A stretch of DNA of 43,391 nucleotides, taken from the NCBI GenBank assembly GCA_010084195.1, contig RGPS01000024.1, positions 1 to 43,391 of the forward strand, written 5' to 3'. Below, one piece after another: positions 35,471-43,379 of this stretch. The position numbers and the translations under genes are program-made. The notes beneath the pieces were generated by a model, which was not told the DNA's origin, ran no database searches, and saw only the letters and a program-made list of their open reading frames with translations. Positions within the stretch are counted from its first letter, which is position 1, and each line of letters opens with the position of its first letter. The DNA comes from Terriglobia bacterium (GTDB lineage Bacteria; Acidobacteriota; Terriglobia; Bryobacterales; Bryobacteraceae).

Positions 35471-36604
35471 ATGGATCGCGGCGTCGTCATTGTTGGAGCG
35501 GGACAAGCGGGCTTTCAGACCGCCCTGTCGTTGCGCAACGAGGGTTATGCAGGAAAGATCGCGCTGATAGACGATGAAGGCCGGGTGCCCTATGCCCGGC
35601 CTCCGTTGTCTAAGGCGTATCTGAAGGGGACCGCGACTGCGGAGTCCCTGGAGTACCGTCCCGCAGAGTTTTTCGTTCAGCAGTCGCTTGATTTGGTGCT
35701 GAATGACCCGGCAGTCGAGATTGATCGGGGCCGGCAAACCGTGGCGCTGCGCTCCGGACGGGAGCTGGAGTGGTCATCTCTGGTGCTGGCGACGGGTGCC
35801 CATGTTCGCCGCTTGCCCTCACTGGGCAAGGAGCCGTCTTACCTCCGCACTTTCGCCGATTCTGAGAGTTTGCGAAGTCATCTTTCCGGATCGGGCAGCC
35901 TTTTGGCCATTGGTTGTGGTTTCATTGGTTTGGAAGCGGCAGCTGCAGCCCGGGCGCAGGGCAAACAGGTCCGCGTGATCGGAGCCGAAGCGCGTCTGAT
36001 GGGACGGGCAGTTTCGCCCTTCATTTCAGCCTGGTTTCACGCACTGCATGAACGTCACGGAGTCGAGATCCAGCTGAATACCGCCGTCCAAGGTGTCAGC
36101 GAGACGAGCGCGGTGCTTCCGGACGGCACTGTTGAGACCGCAGACACCGTTGTCGTAGGGATCGGAGTGATCCCGAATACGGAACTCGCCGCCAAAGCGA
36201 ACCTCGCGGTTTCCGGCGGCATCGTCACCGATTCGTATCTGCGGACGACCGACCCGGCGATCTTCGCGGTCGGCGATTGCGCGATGCACCCCAACGTTTA
36301 CGCGGGAGGCCTGACCCGGATCGAATCGGTACAGAATGCGGCCGACCACGCCCGCGCAGTGGCTTCAACGATTTCCGGCAGACCCAAAGAGTACCGCCAG
36401 GTTCCCTGGTTCTGGACCGAACAATTCGAAGCCAAACTACAAATCGCGGGGCTGGCTGTGGAAGCGGACGAAACCGAAGTGAAAGGGGACCCGGAATCGG
36501 GCAAGTTCTCCGTCTATAGCTACAAGGCCGGAAAGTTGAAGTTTGTGGAGTCCGTAAACCAACCCGCCGCCCACATCGCGGCGCGGAAGCTGCTGGAGAT
36601 ATAG
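35471..36604 (+). CDS. FAD-dependent ferredoxin reductase (putidaredoxin reductase type)
   Basis: A 377-residue flavoprotein that passes electrons from NAD(P)H to the ferredoxin encoded just upstream. It has the N-terminal FAD-binding GAGQAGFQTA, YARPPLSKAYL (typical of oxygenase-coupled reductases), LVLATGA, the NAD-binding GCGFIGLEAA, and AVGDCA before the C-terminal domain with PWFWTEQFEAKLQIAG. With the ferredoxin it forms a complete class I electron transfer chain. The operon may be what is left of an aromatic-acid oxygenase cluster, given the LigC fragment. A short toxin-antitoxin pair follows after 15 bases. Confidence 0.93.
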   Translation: MDRGVVIVGAGQAGFQTALSLRNEGYAGKIALIDDEGRVPYARPPLSKAYLKGTATAESLEYRPAEFFVQQSLDLVLNDPAVEIDRGRQTVALRSGRELEWSSLVLATGAHVRRLPSLGKEPSYLRTFADSESLRSHLSGSGSLLAIGCGFIGLEAAAAARAQGKQVRVIGAEARLMGRAVSPFISAWFHALHERHGVEIQLNTAVQGVSETSAVLPDGTVETADTVVVGIGVIPNTELAAKANLAVSGGIVTDSYLRTTDPAIFAVGDCAMHPNVYAGGLTRIESVQNAADHARAVASTISGRPKEYRQVPWFWTEQFEAKLQIAGLAVEADETEVKGDPESGKFSVYSYKAGKLKFVESVNQPAAHIAARKLLEI

Positions 36605-36619
36605 GCTAGACTTTACGAT

Positions 36620-36832
36620 ATGGACCGAGTAGAAGAAATCGAGCTCAAAATCGATGCTCTCTCTCCCCAGGAATACAGTCGGTTTGCCCATTGGTTCCGG
36701 GAAAGGGAGCAGGCACTTTGGGACGCGCAGATGGACGCTGACTCAGTATCAGGCCGGTTGGACTTTTTGTTTGAGGAAGCGGCGAAAGAGTCCAGCCAGG
36801 GACTTCTGCGGGAGTGGCCAGCCCATCAATGA
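36620..36832 (+). CDS. Antitoxin of a RelE-like pair
   Basis: A 70-residue acidic, helical protein: VEEIELKIDALSPQEYSRFAHWFREREQALWDAQMDAD is typical of the small antitoxin proteins that precede RelE/ParE-type toxins. Its TGA overlaps the toxin ATG (ATGA). It begins 15 bases after the reductase stop; the sequence TAGACT just upstream might be a -10 element giving it its own promoter. The DNA-binding part is not recognisable. Assignment rests mainly on partner and pattern. Confidence 0.7.
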   Translation: MDRVEEIELKIDALSPQEYSRFAHWFREREQALWDAQMDADSVSGRLDFLFEEAAKESSQGLLREWPAHQ

Positions 36833-37098
36833 AGTCAACCGCAACGAGGCGATTTTGGGCTCTTTTGCGGGCGCTGCCTCCGGATGTTCAGATTCTGGCA
36901 GAGAAAAACTATCAACTGTGGCGACAGGACCCATCGCACCCGTCGCTTCATTTTCGGCGATTACAAGGCAACTCAGATCGTTACACCGTCCGCGTTGGAG
37001 ATCACTATCGCGCGTTAGGTTCGCTCTCGGGAGATACAGTTGTCTGGCTGTGGATCGGCTCCCACTCGGAATATGATCGGCTCACCGGACGAGGCTGA
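36829..37098 (+). CDS. RelE/ParE-like toxin
   Basis: An 89-residue protein of the RelE/ParE superfamily that, in the RelE case, cleaves mRNA on the ribosome. Family features are LPPDVQILAEKNYQLWRQDPSHPSLHFRRLQG, then YTVRVGDHYRALGSLSGDTVVWLWIGSHSEYDRL, with the basic Arg-rich face and the GSHxEY ending. I start it at the ATG 36829 that overlaps the antitoxin stop; an ATG at 36814 in the same frame lies within the antitoxin gene. The pair looks intact and may be active. Confidence 0.8.
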   Translation: MKSTATRRFWALLRALPPDVQILAEKNYQLWRQDPSHPSLHFRRLQGNSDRYTVRVGDHYRALGSLSGDTVVWLWIGSHSEYDRLTGRG

Positions 37099-37584
37099 CC
37101 GACACTACCCCTTCGTGAAGTGCTGGACCATGTTGACCTGCTGGGAAGATTTCCGAACGCCTACCCGCTCCATAGATTCATGAGGCGTACCTCTACGTTC
37201 GCAAGATTGGTAGACGGAGCTACTTGAGATTTGGCAAAGTGGGCGAGTAGTCAGTGGCAACTAAATCTCACTCGTTGGTCAGGGTCGCGAGCTAGCTCCT
37301 CATACAGAGCCTGGAACCGCGCCACCTGAGAAGATGTTCCCTGGTGGGAATACCAAATCGCACCAGTGTCTCCAACCGCGAGTTGGCCTCTATCGCCGAC
37401 AGTTAGAGGTATTCGATTGTATTTTCGCGCTGTTCCAATTTGCTTCTGGATGCCTTCCGAGGCACCTCTTATTGCAATTTGGCGTTGGTTCGGATTGCCT
37501 TGGGCTTGGCGAAGTACCTTGGAGGTAACCGCAAGGTCTATGAATGGTACTTCTTCATCCATGTGGTCAGACTATCACGGTCAA
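37099..37584. other. Intergenic region of low coding quality with an unrecognised frame
   Basis: This gap has a visibly different, less GC-rich composition. On the minus strand a fragment ends SSQQVNMVQHFTKG at the stop 37105-37107; its first part reads SMERVGVRK and might be a decayed gene end. The unrecognised frame at 37251-37562 is listed separately. I see no RNA gene or clear repeat. Confidence 0.35.
37251..37562 (-). CDS. Hypothetical protein (unrecognised)
   Basis: A 103-codon frame starting ATG at 37562, 22 bases after the thioesterase stop and on the same strand. It includes PFIDLAVTSKVLRQAQ, IAIRGASEGIQKQIGTA and FQALYEELARDPDQRV. Composition is protein-like but codon choice is more AT-rich than in neighbours, suggesting an acquired or decaying gene. 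I recognise no domain. It might be noise. Confidence 0.35.
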   Translation of the reverse strand: MDEEVPFIDLAVTSKVLRQAQGNPNQRQIAIRGASEGIQKQIGTARKYNRIPLTVGDRGQLAVGDTGAIWYSHQGTSSQVARFQALYEELARDPDQRVRFSCH

Positions 37585-37974
37585 CTACGTTTTCGCGAAG
37601 TGCTGAACTTCGATAATTGCCCGTTCGTGAGTTCCATCCCCGACCACCACTTCGCCGCGAACCGGATCCAGCAACGTCGCCTTCACGTTGAATTGAACCC
37701 GGCGGCGGCTCACCGATACCAGTTCGGCCCAAAACCTCACCGTTGACCCCATCAGGGCGGCCTTCCGGTGGTACACATTCACATGCGTCCCCACCGTATC
37801 CTGCCCTTCGTCCAGCATGGGCAGAACCAGATCCCTACAGGTCCGCTCCATTAATCCGATCATGCGGGGAGTCGCCAGCACGCGCGCCCCCTCCGGCCCC
37901 AGGAACTTAATGGCAAATTCGTCCTGCACCACCACGTCCTGTTCGAGCGTGGCACCGATTTCAATGGCTGGCAT
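37585..37974 (-). CDS. FlK-like acyl-CoA thioesterase (hotdog fold)
   Basis: A 129-residue hotdog thioesterase. It resembles FlK, the fluoroacetyl-CoA thioesterase of Streptomyces: Thr35, Glu43 and His69 have exactly the spacing of FlK Thr42, Glu50 and His76 (TPRMIGLMERTC then VGTHVNVYH). The family is broader than fluoroacetate resistance, and its usual substrates in other bacteria are unknown short acyl-CoAs. The C-terminal THERAII is also typical. The start shares one base with the stop of the upstream isomerase gene (TAATG). Confidence 0.85.
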   Translation of the reverse strand: MPAIEIGATLEQDVVVQDEFAIKFLGPEGARVLATPRMIGLMERTCRDLVLPMLDEGQDTVGTHVNVYHRKAALMGSTVRFWAELVSVSRRRVQFNVKATLLDPVRGEVVVGDGTHERAIIEVQHFAKT

Positions 37975-38810
37975 TAGCCCCGAAGTCCGGCCATCACACC
38001 GCGCATGTAGGCAAACGACTTCATCATGCCCGGCAGCGGATCGTCCGCATCAATCTCATATTCGAGAGAGCAAACACCCTGGTACTTCACCTTCTTCAAT
38101 TCCTTGAAGATCGCGGTGATGGGCAGGACACCGTCACCCACCGGCACCTGACCAAAGTTCGAGCCGGGAGTCTTGCCCAGCGGGTCCTTCAAATCCTTCA
38201 TGTGCATTTCAAACAGGCGGGCACCAGCAAGACCGATGCACTCCACCGGGTCCTTCCCTGCCCTCGCCGTGTGACCGATATCCATACACAACCCCATGCG
38301 GGCATCCATCCCCTTTACGGCATCGAGCACGCTCTGCGGTGACGGGAAATGCTTGTCTTCGGGACCGTGGTTATGAATCGCGATCTTAATGTCGAACTCT
38401 TTGGCCAGCTTTTCGATGATGCCGAGGTTGTCGTGATTCGGCGCGCAGATCATCATGGGGAAGCCTGCTGCCTTCGCATATTCGAAGTGCTTCCGCAGCC
38501 CCGCTTCGTCCGCTTCCTGCAACGAGACGTTGCCGCCGCCCACAACCTTCAGACCTGCCTTGTCAAAAGCTGCACGTCCCGACTGAATCGCCTTGAGGGG
38601 ATCGGTCTGCGGCAGATGGAACTCCTTGATGTCCACATACTCAACGCCCAGCTGCTTCACCATCTTGATGGCAAGGTCGCGCTGAAACTGGCGCAATGAG
38701 TAGGTCGCAACGGACAACTTGAGGTCATCCGGAGCTGCGGCGCTGGCGGAAGGCACAGCAAACGGGGCCGCGAGCGCGGCTGAGCTGAAGAAAAAGTTCC
38801 TGCGGTTCAT
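37974..38810 (-). CDS. Exported sugar phosphate isomerase/epimerase-like TIM barrel protein
   Basis: A 278-residue xylose isomerase-like TIM barrel of the kind often annotated sugar phosphate isomerase/epimerase. The N-terminus NRRNFFFSSAALA has the twin-arginine pattern, so it probably folds in the cytosol and is exported by Tat. Barrel features: LSVATYSLRQF, VDIKEFHLP, IHNHGPEDKHF, CMDIGHTARAG and FEMHMKDLKD, with Glu/Asp/His metal ligands, ending SLEYEIDADDPLPGM. The ATG at 38810 follows an in-frame GTG at 38813. It is the first gene of a two-gene operon with the thioesterase and divergent from the cyclophilin gene. The substrate is unknown. Confidence 0.85.
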   Translation of the reverse strand: MNRRNFFFSSAALAAPFAVPSASAAAPDDLKLSVATYSLRQFQRDLAIKMVKQLGVEYVDIKEFHLPQTDPLKAIQSGRAAFDKAGLKVVGGGNVSLQEADEAGLRKHFEYAKAAGFPMMICAPNHDNLGIIEKLAKEFDIKIAIHNHGPEDKHFPSPQSVLDAVKGMDARMGLCMDIGHTARAGKDPVECIGLAGARLFEMHMKDLKDPLGKTPGSNFGQVPVGDGVLPITAIFKELKKVKYQGVCSLEYEIDADDPLPGMMKSFAYMRGVMAGLRG

Positions 38811-38875
38811 CACGGCAATGATAACGCAGGTCGGGTTCGTAAGTTTACCCTCGCCGGTATTATGAGAAGAGCACT

Positions 38876-39490
38876 ATGAGAAAGACTACGTTTGCTCTGC
38901 CGTTGGCGCTGCTGCTAACGGCCTGCTCCGGCCAGAAGACGGCCACCGCACAAAAGGCACCGGCCGAGGAGCTTGCTCCTGCCGTCTACCGCGTGAATTT
39001 CGAGACCTCCAAAGGCCTCTTTGTTGTGGAAATTACCCGGGAACAGGCCCCGAACGGTGCGGACCGCTTCTATAACCTTGTCAAATCGAAGTATTTCGAC
39101 GGTTCTCGTTACTATCGTGTGGTGCCAGGTTTCATGGTGCAGTGGGGCGCAGCCGCCGACCCGGCAGTGTCTGCGGCCTGGGACGTCCGTATCCCCGATG
39201 ACCAGGTGAAGGCCACCAACGAACGCGGCACCATCAGCTTCGCCGCCACCGGTGCTCCCAACAGCCGCAGCACCCACATGTTCATCAACTATGGCGAGAA
39301 CTCCCGCCTCGACCCAATGGGTTTTGCCCCTATAGGGAAGGTGGTCAGCGGTATGGATGTTGTGGATCAACTCTACTCCGGAGATGGCGAACGCCCGGAC
39401 CAGATGCGCATTAAAGAGGAAGGCAACAAGTATCTGGAGCGCGAACACCCCAACCTCGACTACATTAAGACCGCACGGATCGCACAGTAG
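38876..39490 (+). CDS. Peptidyl-prolyl cis-trans isomerase, cyclophilin lipoprotein
   Basis: A 204-residue periplasmic cyclophilin. It has a lipoprotein signal with LTAC near residue 17, an Ala-rich linker, then the cyclophilin fold: YFDGSRYYRVVPGFMVQWG holds the catalytic Arg region, NERGTISFAATGAPNSRSTHMFINYGEN the Gln/Phe-type binding pocket, and FAPIGKVVSGMDVVD the end of the fold. It probably helps protein folding in the periplasm. It leads an operon with the dihaem cytochrome (6 bases downstream) and the nucleotidyltransferase. Confidence 0.92.
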   Translation: MRKTTFALPLALLLTACSGQKTATAQKAPAEELAPAVYRVNFETSKGLFVVEITREQAPNGADRFYNLVKSKYFDGSRYYRVVPGFMVQWGAAADPAVSAAWDVRIPDDQVKATNERGTISFAATGAPNSRSTHMFINYGENSRLDPMGFAPIGKVVSGMDVVDQLYSGDGERPDQMRIKEEGNKYLEREHPNLDYIKTARIAQ

Positions 39491-39496
39491 ACCACC

Positions 39497-40030
39497 ATGC
39501 TGCCGGTCGCGCTTATGATGCTGTTGCTGGCGGGAGACCAGGTGAAGGGCCGGGAGCTTTTCCGATCTTGCTCGGGATGCCACAACACGGATTCGGACGA
39601 CCGCAAGATGGGGCCCTCCCTGCGCAGTCTGTTCGGCAAGGTGACGCTCCGGAACGGCAAACGGGTAGATGCCGAGAACGTTCGCAGCATTATTCAGGAC
39701 GGGTACAACGGGATGCCCTCCTTCCAATACTCGTTCCGCCCCTCTGAGTTGGACGACCTGATCGCTTACCTGCAGACGCTGCGGGGGCGGCCTGCCGCAA
39801 AAGCGGAGAAACTCGGCGAAACCCTGTTCCGCGCACACTGTATCAGTTGCCACGATCCGGCAGCCCGTACTGCCCCGGGGCCGGACCTGCGTGGGAAATT
39901 CGAACCCAATTGGGTCACGCTGGTGGAGAATGGCCATGGCGGGGAGCCCCCCCTGGCCGCGCCGCCCCTAAAAGACTGGCTGGATGAAGCAGGCCGCAAA
40001 GCCCTTTTCGACTACCTGAAGACTTACTGA
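39497..40030 (+). CDS. Dihaem cytochrome c
   Basis: A 177-residue periplasmic cytochrome with two class I haem c domains. CSGCH (Cys25, Cys28, His29) is followed by MGPSLRSLFGK and GMPSF with an axial Met. CISCH (Cys115, Cys118, His119) is followed by PGPDLRGKF. The signal peptide is short (MLPVALMMLLLAG). It begins 6 bases after the cyclophilin stop and ends 2 bases before the next ATG. It might hand electrons to an oxidase; its partner is not in the window. Confidence 0.88.
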   Translation: MLPVALMMLLLAGDQVKGRELFRSCSGCHNTDSDDRKMGPSLRSLFGKVTLRNGKRVDAENVRSIIQDGYNGMPSFQYSFRPSELDDLIAYLQTLRGRPAAKAEKLGETLFRAHCISCHDPAARTAPGPDLRGKFEPNWVTLVENGHGGEPPLAAPPLKDWLDEAGRKALFDYLKTY

Positions 40031-40032
40031 CC

Positions 40033-40752
40033 ATGATTCGTAAAGCCATCGTGCTTGCCGCCGGGCGGGGTACCCGAATGGGGGACCTGACCGAAGAAAA
40101 ACCGAAGCCAATGCTCCTGGTGGGAGATGCGCCCATGCTGGAGCATATCGTCCGAAGACTGCAAGCCTCTGGCATTGAAGAGATTCTGCTGGTGGTTGGC
40201 TACCGCCGTGAACTGGTTGAGGCCCATTTTCGAAGTTTCCCCGGCATCTCGTTTGTCGTGCAGGAAATTGTCGACGGCACAGCCTCCGCCATCAGGCTCG
40301 GCCGAAGCTTTATCGGCGATGCCAACTTCATCCTCACCTTTGGCGACATCATCACTCCTGCGGAAAACTATGCCGGAATCGGTGCGGACCTCGAAACATC
40401 CGGGGCTTTCGCGGTGGCGGGCGTTAAGTGGGTAGACGACCCCTGGCGCGGAGCGGCCGTTTACGCCGATGCGATGGGCCGGGTGTCAGCCATCATCGAA
40501 AAGCCCCCGCTGGGGACTTCCACAACGAACTGGAACAGTGCGGGACTGTACGCTTTCCGGGCTGAGATCTTTCAGGAGATTGAAACAATTCCCCGTTCCA
40601 GCCGCGGCGAGTACGAAATCGCCTCCGCCGTTGAGCAATTCATTACGAAGGACCACCTGGTGAGAATGTTCGAAATGCAGGGGGCCTGGCGCGACGTTGG
40701 CCGCCCGGAGGACCTGGCAGCGGCCCCGGGCGAGTTGCTGGCGTCGGAATGA
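40033..40752 (+). CDS. Nucleotidyltransferase (sugar-1-phosphate NTP transferase family)
   Basis: A 239-residue enzyme that activates a sugar phosphate or a similar alcohol phosphate with a nucleoside triphosphate. The signature LAAGRGTRMGDLTEEKPKPML is complete, followed by LTFGDII for the metal-binding Asp, IIEKPP and NSAGLYAF. It lacks the C-terminal beta-helix of GlmU, so it makes a free NDP-sugar only. RmlA, GalU, GlmU-N and choline-phosphate types remain open. Third gene of the cyclophilin operon, 2 bases after the cytochrome stop. Confidence 0.86.
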   Translation: MIRKAIVLAAGRGTRMGDLTEEKPKPMLLVGDAPMLEHIVRRLQASGIEEILLVVGYRRELVEAHFRSFPGISFVVQEIVDGTASAIRLGRSFIGDANFILTFGDIITPAENYAGIGADLETSGAFAVAGVKWVDDPWRGAAVYADAMGRVSAIIEKPPLGTSTTNWNSAGLYAFRAEIFQEIETIPRSSRGEYEIASAVEQFITKDHLVRMFEMQGAWRDVGRPEDLAAAPGELLASE

Positions 40753-40833
40753 CAGGTAATCCGGGCATTCTATCTGCTTCGATAAATAGCCTAATCCTTT
40801 CAAAGGGTTAACGTGGTACCATCTTTAATTATC

Positions 40834-42138
40834 ATGCGTACTGTTGACCTGATCCTGCGGAAACGCGGGGCCGATGAGTTAAGTGTGGAAGAGATCCAGT
40901 TCCTTGTGAACGGATACACCACGGGTGAGATTCCGGATTACCAGATGGCCGCTTTCCTCATGGCGACCTATTTTAGCGGTATGACGGACAGAGAACTGAG
41001 TGCCCTCACAGAGAGCATGATGCAGTCGGGCGAAACGATCTCGCTGGCCGACATTCCGGGAGTGAAAGTTGATAAACACTCCACGGGTGGGGTTGGGGAC
41101 AAGACCAGCCTGATCTGTGCTCCGATCGCTGCCGCCGCAGGCGTGATCGTTCCCATGATCTCCGGACGTGGTCTGGGCCACACCGGCGGTACGCTGGACA
41201 AGCTGGAATCGATTCCGGGGTTCCGAACCGATCTGACTATTGATCAGTTCAAGGCGCAGCTCGCCGAACTCGGCCTCTGCTTTATTGGCCAGAACGATGA
41301 AGTTTCGCCTGCCGATAACCGCATCTACGCTTTGCGCGATGTCACAGGCACCGTGGAATCCGTACCGCTCATCGCTTCTTCCATCATGTCGAAGAAGATG
41401 GCGGAGGGCATTGATGCCCTCGTGCTCGACGTGAAGGTTGGCAACGGCGCCTTCATGAAGACGCAGGTGGAAGCCCGCCGTCTGGCACAGGCAATGGTCG
41501 GTATCGGCCGTCGTCTGGACAAGAAGGTGCAGGCCCTCATCACCGACATGAATCAGCCTCTCGGCTACGCTGTCGGCAACGCTCTCGAAGTGATGGAAGT
41601 CTCGCAGACTCTCCAGAAGGCCGGCCCCGCCGACCTGACACGCCTCAGCCTGGAACTGGCTGCTCGCATGATCTTCCTCGCCAAAGTCACCCCCACGCTG
41701 GACGAAGCCCGCAAGCTGGCTGAAGACAAGCTAATGGATGGCTCTGCCTACAAGAAATTCCGTCAGGTTGTGCAGGCTCAGGGCGGTAATCCGCAGGCTC
41801 TGGACCGTTTCGACCTGCTGCCCAACGCTACTGGTATGCGCGAAGTTATCTCGCCGCGCGCTGGTTTCGTGAGCGCAATCAAGGCCGAAGACATTGGCCG
41901 CGCTTCCCAGATGATGGGTGCCGGACGCATGGTCAAGGAAGACATTATTGACCACGCCGTCGGCGTCATCCTGGAAGTCAAAGTTGGCGAAAAAGTGGAA
42001 GCCGGCTCCGTCCTTTGCCGCCTGTACTACACGGGCGAAGAGCACCTGGATGAAGCAGCTGAACTGGTGGAAGACGCCTTCCGCGTCTCGAACGCCCGTC
42101 CGGAAGAGCGCGAGCTCATTCTGGAAGTCGTCGGCTAA
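40834..42138 (+). CDS. Thymidine/pyrimidine-nucleoside phosphorylase
   Basis: A 434-residue enzyme that splits thymidine (and often uridine) with phosphate to base and (deoxy)ribose-1-phosphate. Motifs: KHSTGGVGDKTSL binds phosphate, and SGRGLGHTGGTLDKLES is the family signature; SKKMAEGIDALVLDVKVGNGAFM follows, and the C-terminal domain ends with KVGEKVEAGSVLC. I start it at ATG 40834 (MRTVDLILRKRG), where family similarity starts; the frame has an in-frame GTG at 40813. It leads a nucleoside salvage operon with the transporter 32 bases downstream. Confidence 0.94.
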   Translation: MRTVDLILRKRGADELSVEEIQFLVNGYTTGEIPDYQMAAFLMATYFSGMTDRELSALTESMMQSGETISLADIPGVKVDKHSTGGVGDKTSLICAPIAAAAGVIVPMISGRGLGHTGGTLDKLESIPGFRTDLTIDQFKAQLAELGLCFIGQNDEVSPADNRIYALRDVTGTVESVPLIASSIMSKKMAEGIDALVLDVKVGNGAFMKTQVEARRLAQAMVGIGRRLDKKVQALITDMNQPLGYAVGNALEVMEVSQTLQKAGPADLTRLSLELAARMIFLAKVTPTLDEARKLAEDKLMDGSAYKKFRQVVQAQGGNPQALDRFDLLPNATGMREVISPRAGFVSAIKAEDIGRASQMMGAGRMVKEDIIDHAVGVILEVKVGEKVEAGSVLCRLYYTGEEHLDEAAELVEDAFRVSNARPEERELILEVVG

Positions 42139-42170
42139 GTAATCTTTATGATGGCGGGGAGGCCAAACAA

Positions 42171-43379
42171 GTGAGCCGTTTTACCGGGTTGCTGGGCCTC
42201 ACCGCCATTCTTGGCGTTGCGTGGCTGTTGTCGAAACACAAGCGCGAAATCAAACTTCGAATCGTTTTATGGGGCATGGGCTTGCAGTTTGCCTTTGCCC
42301 TTTTGGTTTTGAAGACGTCGTTCGGGAATATCTTCCAGGCCGCCAGCATCGGTGTCGCCGCCATGCTGGATTACACCAAGGCAGGCAGCACGTTCGTCTT
42401 CGGTCAGGAACTGGGTGCCGGACCTGTAATTTTTGCCTTCCAGGTCCTGCCCATCATCATCTTCATCGCCTCGTTTTTCTCCATCCTGTATTACCTCGGC
42501 ATCATGCAGTGGATCGTGAAGGTTTTCGCGATCGGGATGCAACGGATCATGGGTGCCAGCGGCGCGGAATCACTGAACGTCGCAGCCAGCATCTTCATGG
42601 GGCAGACGGAAGCCCCCCTCACCATTAAGCCATTCCTGGCAGGCCTGACGGAATCCGAACTGTTCACCATCATGGTGAGTGGCATGGCCCACGTTTCAGG
42701 TGCCGTCATGGCCGCTTATGTTTTGATGGCGCATGTTGAGATCCGGCACTTGCTGACTGCCGTCATCATGACCGCTCCGGCCACCATCATGCTGTCCAAG
42801 ATCTTTCAACCGGAAGTGGACACTCCCGCGACCGCAGGCAAAGTAGAAGTGAAGCTGGAAAATACAGCGGTCAACGTGATTGATGCCGCAGCCCAGGGTG
42901 CCGCCGACGGTTTACACCTGGTGCTGAATATCGCCGCGATGCTGATCGCGTTCCTTGCGCTGATCGCCATGGTGAACGGCATCTTCAAGTGGGGTCATGG
43001 TGTTGTGGCCTTCATTCCCCCATCCATGGAAGACCTGTTTGGCATGGTTTTCTCGCCCGTCGCGTGGCTGATGGGCGTGAGGTGGGAAGACTGCTCCACC
43101 ATCGGACGCCTGTTGGGTGAACGGCTCGTCACCAACGAATTCATTGCGTTTATTGACCTTGGTAAGGTTCGGGATCAACTGGATAACAAGTCGTTCACCA
43201 TCGCGACCTACGCGCTGTGTGGCTTCGCCAACTTCAGTTCCATCGCGATCCAGATTGGCGGCATTGGGGCACTCGCGCCGACCCGCAAATCGGATCTGGC
43301 CCGCATGGGTCTGCGCGCTGTCACCGCTGGAACCATGGCAAATTTCATGTCCGCGTGCATTGCCGGAATGCTGCTCTAA
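42171..43379 (+). CDS. Concentrative nucleoside transporter (NupC/CNT family)
   Basis: A 402-residue inner-membrane Na+ or H+ symporter for nucleosides. It shows the CNT-family motifs GQTEAPLTIKPFL, GMAHVSGAVMAAYV, AAAQGAADGLHLVLNIAAMLIAF and ERLVTNEFIAFIDLG, ending with GFANFSSIAIQIGGIGALAPTRK. The GTG at 42171 is supported by a strong GGGGAGG about 10 bases upstream. It supplies nucleosides to the phosphorylase encoded just before it. The stop TAA overlaps the next ATG (TAATG). Confidence 0.94.
   Translation: MSRFTGLLGLTAILGVAWLLSKHKREIKLRIVLWGMGLQFAFALLVLKTSFGNIFQAASIGVAAMLDYTKAGSTFVFGQELGAGPVIFAFQVLPIIIFIASFFSILYYLGIMQWIVKVFAIGMQRIMGASGAESLNVAASIFMGQTEAPLTIKPFLAGLTESELFTIMVSGMAHVSGAVMAAYVLMAHVEIRHLLTAVIMTAPATIMLSKIFQPEVDTPATAGKVEVKLENTAVNVIDAAAQGAADGLHLVLNIAAMLIAFLALIAMVNGIFKWGHGVVAFIPPSMEDLFGMVFSPVAWLMGVRWEDCSTIGRLLGERLVTNEFIAFIDLGKVRDQLDNKSFTIATYALCGFANFSSIAIQIGGIGALAPTRKSDLARMGLRAVTAGTMANFMSACIAGMLL

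Noticed and set aside
37105..37140. Possible duplicated 3' end of the thioesterase (both ends read VQHF.K then stop)
   Set aside because: The similarity covers only about six residues and does not extend upstream.
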